The notes below the pieces were generated by a model. That model saw only the letters and a program-made list of their open reading frames with translations. It made no database searches and was not told where the DNA came from. Shown in pieces: positions 46,891 through 64,000 of a stretch of DNA of 64,000 bases. The position numbers and the translations under genes were made by a program. How positions within the stretch are numbered: position 1 is the first letter of the stretch; each line of letters begins with the position of its first letter. Source of the stretch: Iris pallida (Eukaryota > Streptophyta > Magnoliopsida > Asparagales > Iridaceae); the NCBI GenBank assembly GCA_029216955.1, contig JANAVB010029819.1, positions 35,780,831-35,844,830 of the forward strand, given 5' to 3'.

Positions 46891-47704
46891 TACGACTCCT
46901 TCTTGAAAAATTAACATTTTCTTGAAATTTTACCAAAATGAAGAATATTATCTATTCTGGTGGACTTTGTGGCATGAAAACCTATGTACCAGAACATGAT
47001 TTGGATGGGACAAGTTTGGTGCTTCCTAGTGTATTATGGATGTCTATGTCATGTCTAATATGATGCTTCCTATGATATATCCTACATTTAGCTTTTATAT
47101 TTCTTTTTGTAGTCATGTTAGGTTACATTACTCAAGCTTGATTAGGTAAAGAAGTTTATAGCTTCTTTTGTGCTCTATTGGCATTCATTTATTACTTATA
47201 ATGCTTTATGTTAGAAAATAAGTATCATTCTTGTATTAACAAATGTGAATTATCTATTGTTTATAAATTTTTCAGCTAAAATATGACTTTTGGACTATAT
47301 CATTTCCTTTGTTTTCTAGTTTGGTGTCGATATATACTTGTTACTATAAGCAGTGTTATCAAAGGCGTGCCCAAGGCACGCCTAAGGCGTGCCTCGGCTC
47401 TAGGCACAGGGGCAGTGCCTTAGGAGGGTCCAGGCGAGGCACAATTCTCTAGGTGCGCCTTTACCTTAGGCGCTGGATTTAGTTAAGGTGCGCCTCTATA
47501 ATTTCATACATGAATATTTGTTATACAGGTCTAATTTGTACGGCTGAAGAAAACAGAAGGAAAACACAAAAGAAAAGAGAGGAAGAAATAAAAAAGGAAA
47601 CGAAATCCTACTTACCTGGCGACTGCGGCGGACTTAGCTGGCAACTGCGGTAGGGACTTCAAGTAAGTTCCCCCCTCCTCTCCCTCTCAATCTATCTCTC
47701 AATC

Positions 47705-52236
<4,532 letters not shown>

Positions 52237-52562
52237 ATCCTACCCCCTTTAGAAAAATTTCGTCCTCCAAATTAAAATATTCATACTCCTTCTAGGTCAA
52301 ACCCCCACAATCAAAGTCTCAGAACTTAAACAAATCATACGATTTAAAAGGACGACATATAGGGTCATGGCATACGGTGGTAGTGAAAGTCTCATCTAGG
52401 TATAATAGTTACACTAGACCAAAACAATTATAGGGTATCAAAACTTATAAGCAATCGGGGGTGTTAAACTAAAAAAGAAACAGAAATAACAAATCATCAA
52501 GGCTTTAAGGCATAATCAAAATCAAAATTTAAAGCAAAAATGTCGAGCATTAAAGTCCAATC

Positions 52563-52633
<71 letters not shown>

Positions 52634-54994
52634 TGTTAGAAGGGGAAAATCTAGCATTATGTAAAGGTTATGTGGTTAGTGTGTGTATGGGTGTATGTGG
52701 ACATGTTCATATGGTTAGATAGTATGCATGTGTGTGTGTGTGAAATATACATGAAAGTGTATAGGAGGATTTGGGTTTCAAAACAATAGCTATCAAGTTA
52801 CACTACTCATGGCATATTGGTTAAACAATCTACAATGCACAACCCATTTACTCATAACGTGTATGGCTAACCATATATATACATATATCTATATGTATAG
52901 AGAGGTAGAAATTTAGTTATGTATCTATATACATTATAACATGTATGCATAAACTATATATATATCTATATAGATATATGAACATAACATAGAGAGGAAG
53001 GTTTAGGTTTACATGGCAGTGTATACTAAGTTAGGGTGTGTGTGTGTCCTTGTACAGGGTTATAGCTTTAGTATTAAAAGGTTAAACCCAGTTTTAGTTC
53101 AGCATTTACATACAAAATCTGAAAATAAGCTAATATTTAAACAAGTGTAATATTAACATAATACAGTTTCAGATTTTAGGGGTTTGAAACATCACAACCA
53201 ACTCAATACTCCCAACACATCCTAACATGATAGAGATAAAACTCTAACATACTATCCATATATTTTGCTATGCATACAGTTCAATATTACATATTAAATC
53301 TGAATTTGAACTAAATATTTGAAATCAATGTGAAAAATGTTAACATGTATTCAGTTTTAGGATTTTGGAGAAATTCGAACATCAAACCAACCCAATGTTT
53401 ATCACAACCTAACATGTAAAATATGAAACCTAACATTATATCCATAGATACAACAATATATATACCTCAAAATATTATATTTAAAAATAATAATTTGAAC
53501 TAATATTTAAAATCCAGTATTAAGGGTTAATATGCACACAGTCTCAGATTTGAGAAGTTCAAACACAAAACTCAACCAATTTCTTTAAGAATTGAAACCT
53601 TGTGTATAAGATACATTTGCAGTGATGTAAACAAAACTAATAACATGAAATTTATATTTGAATTACGAATTTAAACTGGAAAAAGCAGAGAACCAGAAAT
53701 ATTGAGATTTTGACAATTTAAACATCAACAACATATTAATATGTATTTAGATAGGTTGGAATTCAAAGTGTAGCATGCATACGTGTCAGGCAAGTGTCCA
53801 CTATATATATATATTCATATATTCTCATGCCCCAATAAAAAAAATTAATTCTACGTTAGGACTAACATTTAGATTCCTACCAAGATTGCAAGTAGGTGAT
53901 TGGTAAAATCAAGACAGTTTTATTATTGTTATTATTTAATACAAAGATAGTAGCAAGAAGGAAATAACGATAAAATTTGTTCTCCTTATCTGTTTAAAAA
54001 AAGGAACCATTTTGAAACCCAGAGCTAAACTATCAAATCCAAGATAAGGTATAGTAAAATCATCGATTCATTGTATTAAGAAGAAATTCATAGTAAGAAG
54101 TTACACAAAGTTTATAAAAACAGCTAAAGCTACTCCTAAGTTAAATAATGAGAAACAAAACAAAACAAACAAATAACAATTCTCTCTTTTTTTTCTTTTG
54201 AAGGACTGAAATAAAAGTAGAAAAAATATGTTCAAAATATTTAAGGTACAATCTGATAATCATATGCGTCTTCGTGAAATTATGTTGTCAGAATTCTGCC
54301 ACGCCAATAAGCATAGCTGCAATAAACGATAGAGTCCATAATAAGACATACACCCTATAATCATGTTATCTAGAATTCTTACCACGCTACCCGGTATGGC
54401 TGCAAGAAAATCTAGATTTCATAACTAAGATAAGTATAGCTATATCAGGCTCTACGTCCTTGTCATGCTAGCAAATATGACTGCAATAAATTCTAAATTC
54501 CATAATAAAGTAGACTTTTACCTTTCTCACTGTCCTAATAAAGTATGTTATCAGGTTATACCTTAATTCAAAAAAAATATACATATACATATAAATACAA
54601 ACTCAAATTCAACAACTAACATCAATATTCAAAATTCAACAATAATCCATAAAAAATCATAAAAATACAGACTCAAATTCAACCACTAACATCAAATTCA
54701 AAATTCAACAATAATCCATCAAAATCATATAAATACAGACTCAAATTCAATCACTAACATCAAAATTAAAAAATTCAACAATAATCCATCAAAATCAAGT
54801 TCAATAACAGAAAGTAAAGGTAAATCAAATCAGGGGAAAAATAGATTTCAAATCGAAGTTAAAATAAAATTCTCAAGGGTCGTCCCAGGAATCTCTCAAG
54901 GAGGCCTAACTGTGATTGAGTACCTTCAAAAATATATCCTAATCCTACTGCAGGATGTAGTGATACTCTAGTTCGAATACCACTACATAAACTC
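52237..54994 (-). other. LARD2 interior, non-coding and repeat-rich
   Basis: No frame of useful length. It contains an AT tract at 52566-52629 and three families of degenerate tandem repeats. About 187-base units lie near 53163, 53350 and 53537 (CAG-TTT-AGATTT...GAACATC). About 95-base units lie at 54285-54500 (GAATTCT-CCACGC). About 66-base units lie at 54595-54800 (ACTCAAATTCAACCACTAAC). Nothing resembles gag, protease, RT or integrase. Confidence 0.75.
52566..52629. repeat. (AT)n tract in LARD2 interior
   Basis: About 64 bases of alternating AT without interruption. Confidence 0.95.
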
Positions 54995-55012
54995 AACCTG
55001 CATGGGTCACCA
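54995..55012 (-). promoter_or_regulatory. Primer-binding site, tRNA-Ile type (LARD2)
   Basis: On the minus strand TGGTGACCCATGCAGGTT begins nine bases after the 5' LTR end. It equals the LARD1 site with two changes. The spacers are also alike (TTTTTAG here, ATTTTTG in LARD1), which supports common descent. Confidence 0.7.
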
Positions 55013-55021
55013 CTAAAAACG

Positions 55022-59749
<4,728 letters not shown>

Positions 59750-60055
59750 CAATCTCTCGTCTCTATCTCTCTCGATCTCTCGCTCCTGCAATGTTTTACT
59801 TTTCTTTTTCTTCTCTCTCTATCTCTCTCTCTCTCGATCTCTTATCTTTTTTTATTGTTAATTTTTGTGTATATAGATTACTGAAGTAGTGAGTTTTTGT
59901 TTACTGTTCATTTTTGTTAGTGTGAACTGTGAAGTGGTGTCTTCTTTTTTTATTCATGCAAAAAATTCATGCAATTTTTTGTTATTGTAGACTGATTACT
60001 AATTTTTTTTAGTATATACTGATTACAGGTTTATCAATGTAAATTATAAACCTGT

Positions 60056-60060
<5 letters not shown>

Positions 60061-60133
<73 letters not shown>

Positions 60134-60412
60134 GTATTCTCCTTTTTTATAATTTTGAAAAATTCTGAAATTGCCGTTTTCGTAATTTCGAAATCTTTTG
60201 AAATTTCGTCCCATCGTTTCGAAATTTCAGCCTTCCGAAATTTCGAAATGACGAATTTCTAACTTCCCATTTTCCTACCTTGCTTAACGGGACCCTTTTG
60301 TGTTTTTTGGTCCCATACATTCTGTATTTGGGACCCTTTTGTGTTTTCTGGTCCCGTACTTGTCTGTATTGCTCTTCGTGAGCCACTTTACCTTTTCAAT
60401 AAATTGTCTGTG

Positions 60413-60476
<64 letters not shown>
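60061..60476 (+). mobile_element. L1 3' UTR fragment between two (AT)n tracts
   Basis: 60136-60420 repeats the L1 3' end seen at 20281-20495: GGGACCCTTTTGTGTTTT, GTCCCGTACTTGTCTGTATT, GCTCTTCGTGAGCCACTTTA, then TTTCAATAAATTG and an (AT)n tail to 60475. A second AT tract (60062-60130) precedes it. An internal 48-base piece (GGACCCTTTTGTGTTTT(T/C)T) is duplicated. It lies inside the hAT-like element. Confidence 0.65.
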
Positions 60477-60480
<4 letters not shown>

Positions 60481-60531
60481 CTCGCATCGCTCGGGTGTGC
60501 GCCTTAAGCCTTTAACAACCTTGACTATAAG

Positions 60532-60715
60532 ATTGGTAAGAGAGCGGATACAACTCGTCTCTGATGGTACTTGCATACTACTATTAGCTCGTAAAAATTC
60601 AGACACTTATGTGCTATATTGCACATACATTAACACAACATAACAATATAATAACCAATTTTGATGTTTTCTAGTATATTTATGGACTGTCAGTGTGGGC
60701 TAATACATGCCTAAC
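60532..60715 (+). other. Continuation of the intron-like sequence
   Basis: Once the hAT-like element is removed, this joins 47342. AT-rich, no coding content. It is cut by the CACTA end at 60716. Confidence 0.4.
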
Positions 60716-60739
60716 CACTACCAGAATAAGTCGTTTTAG

Positions 60740-61215
60740 CGACGCCTAATGACGTCGCTAAAACGACAATTTTCGTCGCTAAAAATATTTAGCGACGAAA
60801 TTACCGACGTTTTGGGCTGGTCGCGGAAATGTAAGTCGCTGATCTTCTAAACGTCGCCAAACGTCGCAAGTACCGACGTTTGCCGACGTATTTATATGTC
60901 GGTATATTGCCGACGTCTACCGTCGTGTCGTCGTTGTATTAGCGACGTATTACCTCGTGTCGCTACGCATCGATACCTTTATCAACGGTTTACCGTCGAG
61001 TCGTCGGTGGTTTAGTGACATGTCCAAAGTCGCTACACGTCGGTAAATCCTGGGAATTCCTGGGATGATTATCGACGTGCACCGACATTCTCCGACATAT
61101 AATGATGTCGCTAAACATCGGTACCCTGGATAATATCGCAGATTTTCTGACGTTTACCGACGCAAACGTACATCGGTGGACGTCGATAAACGTCGGTAAA
61201 TGTCGCTAAATCTGC
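60740..61215. repeat. CACTA subterminal repeats, GCGACG/CCGACGT
   Basis: Dozens of short motifs in both orientations (GTCGCTAAA, TACCGACGT, GTCGGTAAA). In known CACTA elements such arrays bind the element's DNA-binding protein. Confidence 0.8.
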
Positions 61216-61636
61216 AAAAAAATAAAAATATAAAAGAAAGAATGTCCATTTCTTCCTGCAGTTTAAAAAGATAACCATTTCTCACTGTAGAATAGGATCC
61301 AAATAATCACAGAATGTCCATTTCTCACTGTATACAGGTTTCAGTCCCTATAACCACGTCTACAACAATCACAAAATGTCCAGTTCTCAAAATGTCCATT
61401 TCTTACTGTACACAGGTTTCAGTCCCTATAACCAAGTCTACAACAATCACACAACAACAAGTATCCAAATAACCAATTCTACACCAAATAACAAAGTCTA
61501 CAACCAAATAACCAAAGTCTACACACAACCAACAAATAGAATAGGATCCAAACATCCAAATCTAAACCACCAACAAATATCCAAGTCACAAACAAAGAAT
61601 AAAACAAACACAAAAAAACAGTCCTAACTAGGACTA

Positions 61637-63726
61637 CTAGGAATCTGGTGTAGGAGGGGCACCGCCGCGACGAAGGGATAAGAACAACTCATACTCCTCA
61701 AGTAAAATCGATACCGATGGAGCAGGCAGTGACGTCGGTGGAGTCGGTGTCGAAGAAGAAGGCGGTGGAGGCGGCGGAGTCGACGACGATAAAGGCGCAC
61801 CTGAAGGACCAGCACGCTCCAACGCTGTAAGTCGCTGGTGGTATGAATCCATGATAGATAACATTATATCACTGCTCTGGACCATCGACTCCTGTGCCAA
61901 TCTCATCCTCTCGGCCATGGTCACCTGTCCTGTCTACAGCTCCGTCACCGTAAGCTCTAACCCTCCAACGGTGCGCTTTGTCCTCTCAGTCGTCTCCCTG
62001 AGGTCCATAATGTCGCAGTCGAGTGCATCCAATCGTGCTAGCTGCACAGGATCCTCCGTAGGGTGCTGAGACTGCTTCTCGATCTGTCGTAGCAGGTCTT
62101 CACGGAGAGACTCCATCATCTGGTGGACTCGGGCAGACTCCTGGGACGGCTGTGGACCATGCACACTAGCAGGAGATGTCCTAGAGGACTGGGTCGTAAC
62201 TAGGGCGCCATAGGATCCCGTACCGTAGTACGTACCCCTACAGAGTCCACCAGCGGCGGCCATCTACAGCTCGTCCGCCGACGGAGATTGAGTGGGCTGC
62301 GAGGAAGTACCGGCCTCTCCAGTATCAGGTGCACTAGCAGCCGCCCGTTCTCGCAGCCTCTGATACTCGGCCTAGAAAGTACTTATTATTACTAACTTCT
62401 AATTTCTAATTAATGTACTTAATATCACTAATTTCTAATTAATGTACTTATTATTTCTAATTTCTAATTAATGTACTTATTATTACTAACTATATGAATA
62501 TTTATTTGCATCATATTTACTAAGTTATATTAAAATTGACACGAAGTATTAAATTAAGATAATGTATTGTAATACTTACATAAGTCTGTTCGGCCCTCTC
62601 GTCAATAAGGTCACCATCGCGACGATGGGTGGCCAGAAAGACGGTCACCATGTCGGCGTTACCGACCTTCCTTACCTGTAATTAAATATATTATCTTAGT
62701 AATAATTTATCGGTTTTTCATTAAAATAATATATCTAAAAGAGAAAGACATACCAGACGACGGAAATGTTCCGTCATCGGAATCGACCCACCGTTCCACT
62801 TCAAGGCATGTTGCCTAGCCGCCTTGGCCTTCTCCGACTTCTCCATGTACCTTGGCTCGTCGAATCGAGCCTTCATCGTATCCCACTGATCAGGGGTGAT
62901 CCAACCTTGGATCGGCTTTCCGGCACGATCACGATCCTTCTGATCATTGATAGAGTCACGGATCAGCTTGGCAGTGACGGCAGGAAACATTCCCTCGATA
63001 AGCTCGGCCCGGTGCGGTGGATAGAAAAATATATCCTAGAAGAGCGCAAACCAAATATTTATCAGTTATATATAATATGCAAAAACTATATGATTCATAT
63101 TAAAAGCAAATATATTTTAACCTTGAAGCGCACAAACCAGAAGGCCTTTCTCTCGTCCGGAGCATCAGAGTAGTTAATCCAAGCACCACCATAATTATGC
63201 CTCAGCATGTGGCCTAGACGTCTCTGTACCTCTGGGGGACGATATCTATACAAACATATTATATTCATGAAAGAAGTTAATTTATGATAAAATGGAAAGA
63301 AAAAATTATAAACCAAAACACTTACTTTGTACCGTCGGCCCAGATCTCCGTCCTCCTCTCCTCCGGAGGTGCGCACGCATCATCTGCATGATGCTGGTCG
63401 GCCATCGGCGCCGCCGCCTCGGCCGTCGCCGTAGCCTCCGCCATCTGCTCATCCGTCTCCATCGTCGTATCAGCAGTAGGAACGCTAGACGGGTGAGCAC
63501 TCTCAACAGGCCTGGAACTACTCATCCCAGGAGATATGCCACGTGACATCGTCCCAGCAGGCCCACCTACTATCCAATATGGAGGAGTAATCGGCGACGA
63601 AGATCCAGAGCCGGTACCAGAATGAGGTACCGAAGGAAAACTCCGTCCTCTAGCAGTACCTGTAGAAAGTACCGGAGGAGAGTGACCTCGTCGTCCCCTT
63701 CGGAATGCTCTACGACGACCTGCCAT
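61637..63726 (-). pseudogene. CACTA Transposase_24-type gene, five exons, two TAG stops
   Basis: Exons on the minus strand: 63726-63326, 63245-63122, 63035-62754, 62675-62580 and 62371-61637. All junctions have GT...AG and keep frame (401, 124, 282, 96 and 735 bases), giving 545 codons. It starts MAGRRRAFRRGRRGHSPPVL. The Transposase_24 (plant Ptta/En/Spm) domain covers exons 2-5: YRPPEVQRRLGHMLRHNYGG, FFYPPHRAELIEGMFPAVTA, FLATHRRDGDLIDERAEQTY. A coiled-coil-like region and a proline/serine-rich tail follow. TAG at 62266-62264 (codon 337) and 61936-61934 (codon 447) interrupt exon 5, downstream of the domain. In CACTA elements the partner protein binds the ends; that role here is inferred. 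Confidence 0.82.
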
Positions 63727-63756
63727 ACCTGATAACAGCATATGATAATACAATAA

Positions 63757-63850
63757 ATAATAGAGACTAGAAATATGAAAGTACAAGAAATAATAGAGAC
63801 TAGAAATATGAAAATACAATAAATAATAGAGACTAGAAATATGAAAGTAC
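63757..63850. repeat. 33-bp tandem repeat, three copies, upstream of the CACTA gene
   Basis: TAGAGACTAGAAATATGAAA recurs at 63761, 63794 and 63827, with 33-base spacing. It lies 5' of the gene's start codon on the minus strand, so in its 5' UTR or promoter. A second short repeat (AACATCTAAGTTCAGATA) occurs near 63904 and 63936. Confidence 0.85.
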
Positions 63851-64000
63851 AACAAAGACAAGATAATAACTAAGACAACATATGATGATACATTCTACAA
63901 TAAACATCTAAGTTCAGATAATATATTCTAGAAGAAACATCTAAGTTCAGATAAGTATATCTCTCTCAATCATCTTCAGAATAATCATCTTGTTCGTCTT

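Larger units (their letters stand above)
60716..64000 (+). mobile_element. CACTA transposon, left part (continues beyond the window)
   Basis: Starts CACTACCAGAATAAGTCGTT, then TTAGCGACGCC, close to the right terminus of the 38531-42761 element. Subterminal GCGACG/CGTCGC and related CCGACGT motifs fill 60740-61215. A five-exon gene on the minus strand (61637-63726) encodes a plant En/Spm-type Transposase_24 protein. The TNP2-like main transposase and the other terminus would lie to the right of the window. Confidence 0.88.

Overview
This window looks like nuclear DNA from a flowering plant, probably one with a large, repeat-rich genome; the species cannot be told from sequence alone. I see no intact host gene. 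Almost everything is transposable-element sequence, nested and decayed: Tat-lineage and Tekay-like Ty3/gypsy elements, a Ty1/copia element, L1-type LINEs, CACTA (En/Spm) transposons and a hAT-like element, plus very long (AT)n tracts. Two captured or relic host-gene fragments are recognisable: a B3 DNA-binding domain and exon 1 of a DA2/GW2-type RING ubiquitin ligase.

Layout. 1-9178: decayed Tat-lineage Ty3/gypsy sequence. Gag/protease lies at 1-1600 (-) and protease-to-integrase at 4474-9176 (-). Between them are LTR-like sequences in both orientations, one with a tRNA-Arg-type primer site. 9179-10229: inverted and direct LTR pieces that form a foldback. 10230-19528: a non-coding LTR element with 4.1-kb LTRs and a 1.1-kb interior (called LARD1 here). 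19529-27290: a deleted L1 (+) tail-to-tail with a full-length but dead L1 (-). 27301-30963: a lone Tekay-like LTR, abutting a truncated copia element (30964-35699, -). 35700-37032: LTR scraps.

37033-44880: a one-ended CACTA; a complete 4,231-bp CACTA (38531-42761, TSD AGT) carrying a near-palindromic B3-domain hairpin; and an LTR scrap. 44881-60715: a CACTA end, then DA2/GW2-like exon 1 and an intron-like stretch. Into that stretch went a hAT-like element (47351-60523, 8-bp TSD ACTATAAG), and into the hAT went a complete non-coding LTR element (LARD2, 47705-59749, 5-bp TSD CAATC). 60716-64000: the left part of another CACTA whose termini resemble the 38531-42761 element. It carries a five-exon transposon gene (61637-63726, -) broken by two in-frame TAG codons.

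How the parts relate. LARD1 and LARD2 have no gag or pol, so they would depend on proteins from related autonomous elements. They share a primer-binding site matching plant tRNA-Ile. The 38531-42761 CACTA lacks a transposase and probably depended on a relative like the one at the right edge. Nesting order follows from intact target duplications: intron, then hAT, then LARD2.
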